Of a stretch of 64,000 nucleotides of DNA, positions 8,407 through 17,569 are shown piece after piece. The stretch lies in contig NZ_AP023362.1 in the NCBI RefSeq assembly GCF_018326285.1, positions 930,001-994,000 on the forward strand, given 5' to 3'. The first letter of the stretch is position 1; each line of letters opens with the position of its first letter. The position numbers and the translations under genes were made by a program. The notes beneath the pieces were generated by a model. It was not told where the DNA came from and ran no database searches. It was given only the letters and a program-made list of their open reading frames with translations. The stretch is from Mycolicibacterium sp. TY81 (GTDB lineage: Bacteria; Actinomycetota; Actinomycetes; Mycobacteriales; Mycobacteriaceae).

Positions 8407-9954
8407 GTGTCCGCACCGAATCGCGTGGAACTGGCCGGTCGCGCACTGGCCTCCGCGCAAGGTCATGGGTTACAGAACGACGCGCTGGGATTCTGGGGGG
8501 TCTTCGCGCAGGGGCTGGCGGCCGCCGCACCCAGTGTGGCGCTGGCGTCGGTGCCCTTTTCGCTTTTCGTGGCCGCCGGTAACGGAGCGACCTGGGCGGT
8601 GCTCGTCGGCTTGGCCATCACCGTGCTGATCGCCACCACCATCAGCTTCCAGGCCCGGCGCACCGTGTCGTCGGGCTCGCTGGGCACCTACACCGGTAAC
8701 GGGCTGGGCCCGGGATTCGCCTACGCCGCAGGTTTCAGCCTGTTGATCGGATACATCGGTTTCGCCACCACCGGCACCCTGGGCGGCGTCGTCTACCTCG
8801 ACTCGTTCCTGGAATCCATCGGATTGGGTTCGCAGGCAACGTGGTTCCGGCTGCTGCTGGTGGTGATCATCGTCGGCGTCGCGACGTACCTGCCGTTCCG
8901 CGGTGCGTCCATCGCAGCCAAGTACGAGCTGGTCTTCGAGCTGATCGCCATCGCGTCGATTCTGGTGATCATCGTCGCCTCGTATGTCGGCTATGGATTC
9001 CGCGTCGATTGGGAGCAGTGGAACCCGGCACACCTGGGCAGCAGTACCACTTTCATTGCCGCGGTATCGGCCGTCGGTTCATACGCCGGCTTCGAGAGTG
9101 TCGCCTCGCTCGGCGCGGAAGCCAAAGACGCACACCGCAATATCGCCCGCTCCCTGCTGCGGGTGGTTTTACTGCTGGGTGTGCTCTACGTCGTGTCGAC
9201 CTATCCGCAGATCCTGCACTTCAACTCGATCGACGGTGACAAGGCGATCCTGCCGCAGCTCGCGGACTCCACCGGCGTGCACTGGGTGAACCAGGTCGTC
9301 AGCGCAACCGTGGCGATCGCGTTCATCGTGTTCGTCACCGCTGTGACCACCGCCGCGGCACGGTCGCTGTTCACCTTCGCCCACGAGGGTGCGCTGCCGG
9401 CCGCGTTGACCAAGGTGCATCCCAAGTACAAGACGCCGTGGGTCGGCATCGCCTTCATCGGCGTGCTGTCCTTCGTCTTCTCGGTGGTGGCCACCGTGAG
9501 TTCGGCCGGCCGCGTGGTGTTCGACGTCTACGGCGCTTTCGTGGCCAATTGGGGATTCCTCGTCAGCTACCTGCTGGTCGTCGTCGCAACGCCCATCTGG
9601 CTGTACAAGATTCGGGCCCTCACCCCGGTGCGGCTGGCCGTGTCCGTGGCCGCGACGCTGGCCATCGGGTACGTCATCTTCAGCAATTTCTATCCGGCAC
9701 CGAAGTTCCCGTTCAACATCCTGCCGCTCATCTATGCGGGCATCCTGCTGGCGGGGCTGGCCTGGTACTGGTATCTCAAGCGCACCCGGCCTGAGGTGGC
9801 CCGTCGGATCGGCAGCATTCAGACCCTGTCCGAATCCGAGCAGCAGCGGCTGATCGACGAAGGCATCCTCGAAGTGCTCGATCACCGGGCCGAGCAGACG
9901 AGTGCCGATGACGATCGTGAGCCGGACCGCGACAAGGAGCCGGTGGCCCCATGA
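8407..9954 (+). CDS. APC-superfamily amino acid permease
   Basis: A 515-residue integral membrane protein with about 12 hydrophobic segments and the APC layout: GFWGVFAQGLAAAAPSVAL in TM1, an unwound glycine-rich stretch, FESVASLGAEAKDAHRNIARSL after TM6, and a hydrophilic C-terminal tail (SEQQRLIDEGILEVLDHRAEQTS). The likely role is proton-coupled uptake of an amino acid or related amine; specificity is not readable. GTG 8407 follows AAGGCAGGCAAC. It sits 110 bp after the second LLM gene and overlaps the GNAT gene (ATGA), so it may supply substrate to the flanking enzymes. Confidence 0.88.
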   Translation: MSAPNRVELAGRALASAQGHGLQNDALGFWGVFAQGLAAAAPSVALASVPFSLFVAAGNGATWAVLVGLAITVLIATTISFQARRTVSSGSLGTYTGNGLGPGFAYAAGFSLLIGYIGFATTGTLGGVVYLDSFLESIGLGSQATWFRLLLVVIIVGVATYLPFRGASIAAKYELVFELIAIASILVIIVASYVGYGFRVDWEQWNPAHLGSSTTFIAAVSAVGSYAGFESVASLGAEAKDAHRNIARSLLRVVLLLGVLYVVSTYPQILHFNSIDGDKAILPQLADSTGVHWVNQVVSATVAIAFIVFVTAVTTAAARSLFTFAHEGALPAALTKVHPKYKTPWVGIAFIGVLSFVFSVVATVSSAGRVVFDVYGAFVANWGFLVSYLLVVVATPIWLYKIRALTPVRLAVSVAATLAIGYVIFSNFYPAPKFPFNILPLIYAGILLAGLAWYWYLKRTRPEVARRIGSIQTLSESEQQRLIDEGILEVLDHRAEQTSADDDREPDRDKEPVAP

Positions 9955-10946
9955 CAGTGGAAGCAGAACGCCGCGTGACAAGCTGGACGGTGACACCTGC
10001 GACGCCGATCGACCATCCACAGATCGCCGATTTCCTGGCCACCACTGTCGGTATCGGGGGACGCAAGTTCGCGGCTGATTCCCGTGATATCGCCGAACAA
10101 TTCGACGACGCCCTACCCGACGCGCTGCTGGTGGTGCACGACGAAGCGCAGCGCGTCCGGGGCTACGCGGCATTGCACGAGCCGCACGGGCTGGCCCCGG
10201 AGTTCCTGGCGGACTTCGTCTTCGACCCGGCGACCGCGGACGACGTCGTCGACGCGACTGTCGTGGCGGTAGTCGCCCGGTTCCAACGGGAAGCCGCCGT
10301 GATCCCGAAAGCGTTCCTGCGCAGTTTCATCGGGCCCACGCAGCAGATCGCCCTCGACGCCCTCATCCGACTCGGCGCCACGGAGGAAGGCCGCTTCATT
10401 CGGACCCGCAAGTCCCTGGAAGACGAGGACGCCGAGGACCTGCAGGCCCTGACGCTGTCCGGACTCACGTTGCTGAGCTGGCCGGAGGTGATCGAGCGGG
10501 GTCTCACCGAACAGGTGCGCAGTCTGCAGTTCGACACGTTCCTCGAACACTTCGGCAACATGTCCAAGTCGCCGGAGAGCTTCGCCCACCACATCGAGAG
10601 TCGTGCTTTCACACCGGATTTCAGCAACGCGGTGGTGAACGAAGCGGGCGAGGTGGTCGGGTACGTGCTGGGCTCGACCTACACCCACCTGACCGGCGAC
10701 GCCGAGGAGCGCAGCGCGCACACCGACTACATCGGCGTACGCGCAGACGAACGCAAGCGCGGGATCGGTGAATTCCTGCTGCGCAAGATCTGGCTGGCGG
10801 CGCTGCGCCGCGGCCTGTCGATCGCGTCGCTGGGCACCGATATCAACAATGCGAGCAAGGCGCACCTGCTGTATGCCCGACTGGGATACGTCGCGGTCGA
10901 ACACCAGTCCGCGTACCGCATCGACTCGGAAGGATCCGCCAAATGA
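9951..10946 (+). CDS. Tandem GNAT-domain acetyltransferase
   Basis: A 331-residue protein that appears to hold two GNAT folds, as in mycothiol synthase-like proteins. A degenerate N-terminal domain covers about residues 10-150 (VRGYAALHEPHG). A better conserved C-terminal one covers 180-325, with the acetyl-CoA loop in DYIGVRADERKRGIGEFLLRKIW and the closing strand AHLLYARLGYVAVEHQSAYRI. It is linked by ATGA overlaps to the permease before it and the flavoenzyme after it, so the three are translationally coupled. Substrate unknown; acetylation of the imported amine is one possibility (inference). Confidence 0.8.
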   Translation: MTVEAERRVTSWTVTPATPIDHPQIADFLATTVGIGGRKFAADSRDIAEQFDDALPDALLVVHDEAQRVRGYAALHEPHGLAPEFLADFVFDPATADDVVDATVVAVVARFQREAAVIPKAFLRSFIGPTQQIALDALIRLGATEEGRFIRTRKSLEDEDAEDLQALTLSGLTLLSWPEVIERGLTEQVRSLQFDTFLEHFGNMSKSPESFAHHIESRAFTPDFSNAVVNEAGEVVGYVLGSTYTHLTGDAEERSAHTDYIGVRADERKRGIGEFLLRKIWLAALRRGLSIASLGTDINNASKAHLLYARLGYVAVEHQSAYRIDSEGSAK

Positions 10947-12163
10947 GCTCCACCGCAAACTATCTGCAGACTCCGACCGCCGATCTCGACGACCTACGGG
11001 CGCACTTCGCGCCGGTGTTCGCCAAGATCGCCGAGGCGAATCTGGACCGCGAACGCACGCGGACGTTTCCGCACGAGCAGGTGAGCCTGCTCAATGAAGC
11101 GGGGTTCGGCACGCTGCGAATCCCGGTGGAGCGCGGCGGTTTCGGCGCCTCACTGCAGCAGGTGTTCCTGCTGCTCGCCGACCTCGGGGAGGCCGATGCC
11201 AACGTCGCGCACATCTGGCGCAACCATCTGGCCTTCGTCGAGGACCGGCTGAACGCACCGGTATCCGATACCAATGACATCTGGATCAACCGGTTCCGGG
11301 CCGGTGAATTCGTCGGTGGTGGCTGGACGGAGGCCAACAACGTCACGCTCGCCAACCTGGTCTCGACCGTCACCACCGAGGGAGACCACTACCGGGTGAC
11401 GGGCACGAAATTCTATGCCACGGGCAGTCTTTACGCGGACTGGCTCGATGTGCTCGGCCGCGGTGACGACGGCGAACTGCTCACCGCACTGGTGCGCGCC
11501 GACGGTCCCGGGGTCACCCTGGTCGACGACTGGGACGGCTTCGGCCAGCGCACCACGGCCAGCGGGACCGCCCGCTATGAGCGGGTGCGGGCCGAACGCG
11601 GCGATGTGTTTCCGGCCGCCGAACGGTTCGCCTATCAGGGCCACTTCTACCAGATCGCGATGTTGTCGGTACTGACCGGAATCACGCGGGCCGCGCTGCG
11701 CGACGGCTCGGCGGCTCTGCTCGGTCGTAAGCGCAACTACCCACAGGGCCTGACCGAGGTGCCAGCTCAGGACGCGCAGCTTCTGGCCGTCATCGGTGAG
11801 GTGTCCGCCGACGCGTTCGCGGCGGAAGCCGCACTTGCCAAGGCCGGCGAGGCGCTGGACCGCATCGCCGGAGACGACGACGGCGCGCGGCGGCGGCTGA
11901 TCGCGGCCGAGGTGGCGGTGTCCCAGGCGCAGCTGGTGATCATCGCGGCCGCCCTGCGCGCCACCACGACGATCTTCGACGCGCTCGGTGCGTCCGGGGT
12001 GTCCGAAGTGCGTGGCCTGGACCGGCATTGGCGCAACGCCCGCACACTGGCCTCGCACAACCCGCGGGTGTACAAGGCGCGCATCCTCGGCGATCACCTG
12101 ATCAACGGCACCGACCCGGTACCCGACTTCGCCGCGCTCGGGCGTGGGGGACAAGGCAATTAG
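10943..12163 (+). CDS. Acyl-CoA dehydrogenase-fold flavoenzyme (SfnB/DszC-like)
   Basis: A 406-residue protein with the acyl-CoA dehydrogenase architecture: N-terminal helical domain (EAGFGTLRIPVERGGFGAS), central beta domain (GGGWTEANNV, VTGTKFYATGSLYADWLDV) and C-terminal four-helix domain. The usual dehydrogenase base segment is not obvious. The general look is that of the SfnB/DszC/IsoB branch, which oxidises or desulfonates small compounds with FMN rather than dehydrogenating acyl-CoA. The ATG overlaps the GNAT stop (ATGA), making it the last gene of the coupled run. It ends 19 bp from a convergent methyltransferase. Confidence 0.82.
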   Translation: MSSTANYLQTPTADLDDLRAHFAPVFAKIAEANLDRERTRTFPHEQVSLLNEAGFGTLRIPVERGGFGASLQQVFLLLADLGEADANVAHIWRNHLAFVEDRLNAPVSDTNDIWINRFRAGEFVGGGWTEANNVTLANLVSTVTTEGDHYRVTGTKFYATGSLYADWLDVLGRGDDGELLTALVRADGPGVTLVDDWDGFGQRTTASGTARYERVRAERGDVFPAAERFAYQGHFYQIAMLSVLTGITRAALRDGSAALLGRKRNYPQGLTEVPAQDAQLLAVIGEVSADAFAAEAALAKAGEALDRIAGDDDGARRRLIAAEVAVSQAQLVIIAAALRATTTIFDALGASGVSEVRGLDRHWRNARTLASHNPRVYKARILGDHLINGTDPVPDFAALGRGGQGN

Positions 12164-12182
12164 GCGGCCCGCCGCGGTCGGG

Positions 12183-12944
12183 TCAGACCGCGTGACGCGG
12201 TCCTGCTGCGCGATGGTGCGGGTGTAGTCCCGGGATCATCATCGGCACCTCGGCGCGGTAGTCCTGGTACGGGGCTCCGAGGCCGGCGACCAGGTCGTGC
12301 TCCTCGAGCTGGATCGCGATCAGGATGTACCCGGTGGTGGCGAGCGAGAACAGCAGATGTCCCGCCGTCATCGTCGGGGTGGCCCAGAACGCGATGATGA
12401 AGCCGACCATGATCGGGTGCCGCACCACGCGGTAGAACATCGTGGTCCGGAAAGGCAAGTCGCGGTAGGGTTCTCCGCGCCACGCGAGATACACCTGGCG
12501 CAGCCCGAACAGATCGACGTGGCTGATCATGAACGTCGACATCAGCACGATCGCCCAGCCCACCCAGAACAGCGTGAGCAGCACGTAGCGCCCGGCCGGT
12601 GCGGTGACGTGCCAGACGACCTGTGGCATGGTCCGCCATTGCCAGTACAGCAAGCCCAGCAGCAGGCTCGACATCAGCACGTAGGTGCTGCGCTCGATGG
12701 CCTGCGGCACGACGCGCGTCCACATCCGTTTGAACGCCGGCCGGGCCATCACGCTGTGTTGCACCGCGAACAGCCCGAGCAGGATCAGGTTGACCACGAC
12801 GGCCTCGCCGATCGACGCGGTGATGCCGTGGTCGACGGTGCGGGGTACCACCACGTTGCCCACGAAGCCGACGGCGTAGAGGAACGAGGCCAGGAACACC
12901 GCGTAACACAGCACGCCGTAACCAAGTGTCAGATAGCGCTTCAT
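12183..12944 (-). CDS. mddA: Methanethiol S-methyltransferase-like membrane protein (MddA/NnrU family)
   Basis: A 253-residue polytopic protein of the isoprenylcysteine carboxyl methyltransferase/NnrU superfamily with about five to six hydrophobic segments. The C-terminal signature FYRVVRHPIMVGFIIAFWATP followed by LEEHDLVAGLGAPYQDYRAEVPMMIPG is the SAM-binding region of this superfamily. The N-terminus MKRYLTLGYGVLCYAVFLAS matches proteins annotated as MddA, which methylates methanethiol to dimethyl sulfide. The ATG at 12944 is chosen because it follows GGAGGACAGG. It faces the LLM/SfnB-like run; a link through volatile sulfur compounds is inference. Confidence 0.72.
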   Translation of the reverse strand: MKRYLTLGYGVLCYAVFLASFLYAVGFVGNVVVPRTVDHGITASIGEAVVVNLILLGLFAVQHSVMARPAFKRMWTRVVPQAIERSTYVLMSSLLLGLLYWQWRTMPQVVWHVTAPAGRYVLLTLFWVGWAIVLMSTFMISHVDLFGLRQVYLAWRGEPYRDLPFRTTMFYRVVRHPIMVGFIIAFWATPTMTAGHLLFSLATTGYILIAIQLEEHDLVAGLGAPYQDYRAEVPMMIPGLHPHHRAAGPRHAV

Positions 12945-13155
12945 CCTGTCCTCCGATTCTCGGAATGATCCGGTGACGACGTCCGCACCGGTCGACTCGC
13001 ACGCAGCGTCGGGGACGGCCCTAGGCGCGGCCTGGATGTCGGGAACGATTGGGCCCAACGAGAGGGGAGGGGCCGGCAGACCGCCGGTCCGTGACGTCAC
13101 ACCTGGTGCCGCAGCCCCTGGTCACTCTTCCAATATATTCCTGGCCGGAGATACG

Positions 13156-13195
13156 CGAAAACCCCCAGTTTTCCGCGGAATACTGGGGGTTTTCG
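13156..13195. terminator. 14-bp inverted repeat after the cysteine desulfurase gene
   Basis: CGAAAACCCCCAGT (13156-13169) pairs exactly with ACTGGGGGTTTTCG (13182-13195) around a 12-base loop containing TTTCCGCGGA, the same core seen in the 5459 and 18980 palindromes. It lies just beyond the stop of the minus-strand desulfurase gene and is well placed to terminate it. Confidence 0.6.
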
Positions 13196-13211
13196 GGTCT
13201 GCTCGTGAGGG

Positions 13212-15033
13212 TTAGGGCGAGCCCTCCGCGATGCGGCGGACCGCATCGATGAACACGTCGATCTCCTCGAACGTGTTGTAGAACGCGAACGACGGACGCA
13301 CCGTCGCCTCGAGTCCCAGGCGCCGCAGGATGGGCTGGGCGCAGTGGTGCCCGGCCCGCACCGCGATACCTTCGGCGTTGAGCGCCTTGCCGACCTCGAG
13401 CGGCTCGTGCCCGGCCAGCACGAAGGACAGCACGCTGGCCTTCTCGTCGGCCGTGCCGACCAGCCGCACTCCCGGAATGGCCGCCAACCGCGGGGTGGCG
13501 TATTCCAGCAGAGCGTGCTCGTAGGCCGCAATCCGTTCGATACCAACACGTTCCACGTACCGGATCGCCTCACCCAGTCCCACCGCGTCCGCGATGTTGC
13601 CGGTGCCGGCCTCGAACTTGTTGGGCGGTCCCTGGAACACCGAACGCTCCAGCGTCACGTCGGCGATCATGTTGCCGCCGCCCTGCCACGGCGGGGTTTC
13701 GGCAAGCACGTCCTCGCGGCCGTACAGCACGCCGATGCCCGTCGGCCCGTAGATCTTGTGCCCGGAGAACACGAAGAAATCGGCGCCGAGTTCGGCCACG
13801 TCGATCGGGACGTGCGGGATGGACTGCGCCCCGTCGATCAGCACCCTGGCCCCGTAGCGGTGACCCAGCTCGACGATCGTCTTGACCGGCGTCACCGTGC
13901 CCAGCGCATTCGAAACCTGCGTGGCAGCAACCAGTTTCGTCCGCGGACCCAGCAGGTCCTCGAACTCGCTGAGCAGCAGATTGCCGGCGTCGTCGACCGG
14001 GGCGACCTTGATGACCGCGCCCGTCTGCTTCGCGATCAGCTGCCACGGAACGATGTTGGCATGATGCTCCAGGTGGGTGATGACGATCTCGTCACCCGGG
14101 CCCAGGTGCTTGCCACCCCACGAGTACGCCACCAGGTTGATGGCCTCGGTCGTGCCGCGGACGAAGATGATCTCTTCGGTCTTCGACGCGCCGATGAACC
14201 GCCGGACCGCCCTCGCGGGCATCCTCGTAGGCATCCGTGGCCCGTGCCGCCAGTTCATGCGCGGCCCGGTGGATGTTCGAGTTCTCGTGGGCGTAGAAGT
14301 ACGCCAGCCGGTCGATGACCGACTGCGGCTTCTGCGTCGTGGCCGCGTTGTCGAACCAGATCAGCGGCTTGCCGTTGACCGTCTCCTTGAGGATCGGGAA
14401 GTCGGCCCGGATCGCGTTGACGTCGAAGACCTCGTGGTCGTCCGGCACCACCGGAACCGGTTCGGCAGCAACGGATTCCGTGGGTGACTGCAGGAAGTAG
14501 TAACTCCCGGCATCCTCCGACGGCGGCGGAGCGCCCGTCCAGTTCAGCTCCGGCACTGCCGGGACGGTGCCCGGCCAGGTCGGCGCGGAGCCGCGCGGCG
14601 CGACAGGGGCGCTCGGCGGCGCAGCCAGCACCCCCGGCACCGTCGGGACCAGACCCGACGGCACCGCGAACGCCTCCAGCCCGCCGAACGGCGCGACCGG
14701 GCTCACCGCGTTACCCCGCGGTGCGACCGGCGCCGTGCCCGGCGGAATGCCTTCCGGCCCAGGCGAAGTCGGTGCCGGCGCGAACAGCTCCGGCACCGAT
14801 ACGAACTCGCCCGGCGTGCCCGGGTGCGCCAGACCGGCCGCGGTGGCGGCCGCCGACGTCCCGGTGGTCGCATCCCGGGCCACCCCGCGCGGCGCCACCT
14901 GTGTGGTCACCGGCGGGCTGTCCGGACCGGGGCGAAGGCTGGTGGCGTAGATCTGGCTGGCCAGTGCCGAGAGTTGGGCCTCGCTCAGTGCCGTTTGTTC
15001 GCTCCCGCTCAGTGGCAGATCACTTGTACTCAT
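13212..15033 (-). pseudogene. Encapsulin cargo cysteine desulfurase (SufS-like), frameshifted
   Basis: A PLP enzyme that removes sulfur from cysteine, here with a 200-residue low-complexity N-terminal extension typical of family 2A encapsulin cargo. The extension has a short helix ([18 protein letters not shown], residues 16-33), three VAPRG repeats (46-50, 103-107, 144-148), then Pro/Ala-rich linker. The catalytic fold starts at [11 protein letters not shown]; the PLP lysine is in FSGHKIYGP and the active Cys in RAGHHCAQP. Near residue 274 a GGG (CCC at 14210-14212) replaces the expected GG, shifting the frame between DAYEDARE and AVRRFIGAS. Without the extra base the product is 606 residues. 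The start (ATG 15033) overlaps the encapsulin stop by 14 bp. A sequencing error is possible. Confidence 0.85.
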
Positions 15034-15943
15034 GGAAGTGGTCCACTCCGACGTCCTCGAGGACCGCCAGCGCATCGTCGGTGAGAACCGCCAGCGACGA
15101 GTACAGCGTGACCAGGTAGGACGCGATGGCCGACCGGTTGATGCCGGTGAAGCGGACCGACAGGCCCGGGGCCTGCTCGCCGACCAGACCCGGCTGGAAC
15201 AGGCCGACCACGCCCTGACGCTCCTCGCCGGTGCGGACCAGGATGAACTTGGTTTTGCCGTCCACGACGGGCACCTTGTCCGACGGGATGATCGGGATGC
15301 CGCGCCAGGTGATGAACTGGGCGCCGAACAGGCTGACGACTGGTGGCGGCACGCCGCGGCGGGTCGCTTCCCGGCCGAACGCCGCCACACCCAGCGGGTT
15401 GGTCAGGAAGAAGGCGGGGGTCTTCCACACTTTGGTGATCAGGGAGTCCAGATCGTCGGGCGTGGGGGTGCCGCGCAGCGTCTGGATGGTCTGCTCGGGC
15501 GTGACCTGCGACAGCAACCCGTACTCCGGGTTGTTGATCAGCTCGGACTCCTGGCGTTCCTTGATGGTCTCGATGGTCAGGCGCAGCTGCTGGGCGACCT
15601 GGTCATGTGGGCTGGAGTAAAGGTCCGATACCCGGGTGTGGACGTCGAGCAGCGTCGAGATGGACCGCAGCGTGTACTCGCGCGGGCTGGTCTCGTAGTC
15701 GACGTAGGTCTCGGGCAGCGGATCCTCGGTACCCGAACCCTGCTCGGCAGCGATGGCGACCTGTTCGGGGTTCACCACGCGGTTGACGCGGTAGATACCC
15801 GCCTCGACCGGTACCCAGCTCAGCAGGTGCAGCAGGAATCGCGGGGTGATGGTCGACAGTTGTGGAACTGTCTTGGTGGCATTGGCTAGCTGCCTTGCGG
15901 CGAGATCGCCGAGGGCCTGCGATTCGTTCTGCGCAGACGTCAT
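15020..15943 (-). CDS. Family 2A encapsulin shell protein (SrpI/MMP-I-like)
   Basis: A 307-residue HK97-fold nanocompartment shell protein. The N-terminal arm ([20 protein letters not shown]) precedes the sequence [22 protein letters not shown], the [25 protein letters not shown] stretch, [23 protein letters not shown], the [17 protein letters not shown] strand pair and a C-terminal [21 protein letters not shown]. These match the group that includes cyanobacterial SrpI and mycobacterial major membrane protein I. The ATG at 15943 follows GTCGGAGGTAG. The gene precedes and overlaps the cysteine desulfurase cargo gene, the defining two-gene arrangement of family 2A. It appears intact even though the cargo gene is frameshifted. 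Confidence 0.92.
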   Translation of the reverse strand: MTSAQNESQALGDLAARQLANATKTVPQLSTITPRFLLHLLSWVPVEAGIYRVNRVVNPEQVAIAAEQGSGTEDPLPETYVDYETSPREYTLRSISTLLDVHTRVSDLYSSPHDQVAQQLRLTIETIKERQESELINNPEYGLLSQVTPEQTIQTLRGTPTPDDLDSLITKVWKTPAFFLTNPLGVAAFGREATRRGVPPPVVSLFGAQFITWRGIPIIPSDKVPVVDGKTKFILVRTGEERQGVVGLFQPGLVGEQAPGLSVRFTGINRSAIASYLVTLYSSLAVLTDDALAVLEDVGVDHFHEYK

Positions 15944-15985
15944 GGGGGGCTACCTCCGACGGGTTGTGGTGGGGATGCGGCGGCC

Positions 15986-15991
15986 ACGATA
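15986..15991 (-). promoter_or_regulatory. Possible -10 element of the encapsulin operon
   Basis: TATCGT on the minus strand matches the mycobacterial TANNNT -10 pattern and lies about 45 bases upstream of the encapsulin ATG. No clear -35 is visible. It is within 60 bases of the putative left end of the insertion sequence. Confidence 0.3.
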
Positions 15992-16049
15992 CGGCTTTGC
16001 GGGGGTCTCCACAGGGTTAGCGCGCAGCGTGGTTGAAACCCGTGGCTAA

Positions 16050-17499
16050 GTCCCCTGGGGTGGTGGGAATTCGGGGACGGGGCTGAGGTGGGCGGAGATG
16101 TTCAGGCCGTGTCGGTGCCGGTGTTGGGGTGGGCCATCGCGTAGTGGTCAGTGAGTTACGTACCAAAGTGACTCACCGAAGGAAACCGCGCGATGACCCT
16201 TGACCATTCTGCCCTGCTCGCTCAGCTCGATGCACTGAAGTCCGCTGACTCGGGTGCGGTGTTCGCCGAGTTGATCCGTTCCGGGTTGCAGCAGCTCATC
16301 GAGGCCGAGGCCACCGCGGCGATCGGCGCGGGCCGTTACGAACGCAGCGACGGCCGCACGGTGCACCGCAACGGGCACCGCCCCAAGACCGTCTCCACGA
16401 CCGCCGGGGACATCGAGGTGCAGATCCCCAAGCTACGGGCGGGATCGTTCTTCCCGTCGCTGCTGGAACCCCGCCGGCGTATCGACAAGGCGCTGCACGC
16501 GGTCATCATGGAGGCCTACGTGCACGGGGGTGTCCACCCGCAGCGTCGATGACCTGGTGACGGCGATGGGCGTGCAGACCGGGGTGTCCAAGTCGGAGGT
16601 GTCGCGGATCTGCGCCGGCCTGGACCGCGAGATCACAGCGTTTCGGGAACGCTCGCTGACCCACACCAGCTTCCCCTACGTGTTCTGCGATGCCACCTTC
16701 TGCAAGGTCCGCGTGGGGGGCGCACGTGGTCTCCCAGGCCCTGGTGGTCGCGACCGGCGTGTCGATCGACGGCACCCGTGAGGTGCTGGGCACCGCGGTC
16801 GGTGACAGCGAGTCGTTCGAGTTCTGGCGCGAGTTCCTCGCCTCGCTTAAGGCGCGCGGCCTATCGGGGGTGCACCTGGTCATCTCCGATGCGCACGCTG
16901 GGTTGAAAGTCGCTGTGGCACAGCAGTTCACGAACTCATCGTGGCAGCGGTGCCGGGTGCATTTCATGCGGAACCTGCATACCGCGGTATCGGCCAAACA
17001 CGCCCCGGCGGTTACCGCGGCGGTCAAGACCATCTTCGCTCACACCGAACCCGACGAGGTCGCCGCGCAGTGGGACCGGGTCGCCGACACCCTGGCCGCG
17101 TCGTTCCCGAAGGTGGCCGCGATGATGGGCGAGGCCAAGACCGACGTGTTGGCGTTCACTGCGTTCCCGAAGGCGCATTGGCAGAAGATCTGGTCGAATA
17201 ATCCGATAGAGCGTCTGAATAAAGAGATCAAGCGTCGGGCCGATGTCGTGGAGATCTTCCCCAATCCGGCGGCGTTCCTTCGCCTGGCCACCGCGGTGGT
17301 CATCGAATCCCACGACGAGTGGCAGGTCACCCGCCGCTACCTCTCCGATGTCTCCATGGACGAACTACGCGCCGTGATCGCCGCCAAACACGCCGCGGCA
17401 GCACTTGCCAAACAACACCAAATCGCCTAGCGTTCACCATGACTCGTTGATCACAACGCGTGAACCACGCCAGATCCGAAGTCCACCACTCCCCGGGAC
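16050..17499 (+). mobile_element. IS256-family insertion sequence, degenerate
   Basis: About 1.45 kb containing one broken IS256-type transposase gene. Candidate imperfect terminal inverted repeats are the left GTCCCCTGGGGTGGTGGGAA (from 16050) and the right end read inward GTCCCGGGGAGTGGTGGACT (ending at 17499); they share GTCCC, GGGG, GTGG and then TTCGG. No 8-bp target duplication is recognisable (GTGGCTAA against GCTATCAA), so the exact ends are uncertain. It lies between the encapsulin operon and the poly-Cys leader. Confidence 0.65.
16193..17430 (+). pseudogene. IS256-family (mutator-type) transposase, two frameshifts
   Basis: Three overlapping frames together rebuild a transposase of about 410 residues. 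Frame one (16193 to about 16530) gives the N-terminal helical region and GRYERSDGRTVHRNGHRPK. Frame two (to about 16715) holds VSTRSVDDLVTAMG and the first catalytic Asp in FCDATFCKVRV. Frame three gives the second Asp in VISDAHAGL and the Glu in NNPIERLNKEIKRR. The breaks fall in GGGGG near 16526-16530 and GGGGGG near 16715-16720; each has one G more than the family reading requires. All three DDE residues survive, so the copy is either recently dead or affected by homopolymer miscalls. Start ATG 16193 follows CGAAGGAAA. Confidence 0.85.
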
Positions 17500-17569
17500 G
17501 CTATCAAACCCGTTTGCCGTGACGAATTCGGCCGTGGCTTTTCTGCGTGAGTGCCGTATGGTAGGCGGC

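Noticed and set aside
14413..15033. Treating the N-terminal half of the desulfurase as a separate Pro-rich gene
   Set aside because: It runs without a stop into the desulfurase fold ([10 protein letters not shown]) before the frame break, so it is a cargo extension, not an independent protein.
16042..17507. 8-bp target-site duplication around the insertion sequence
   Set aside because: Flanking octamers GTGGCTAA and GCTATCAA do not match; the ends may be misplaced or the copy old.
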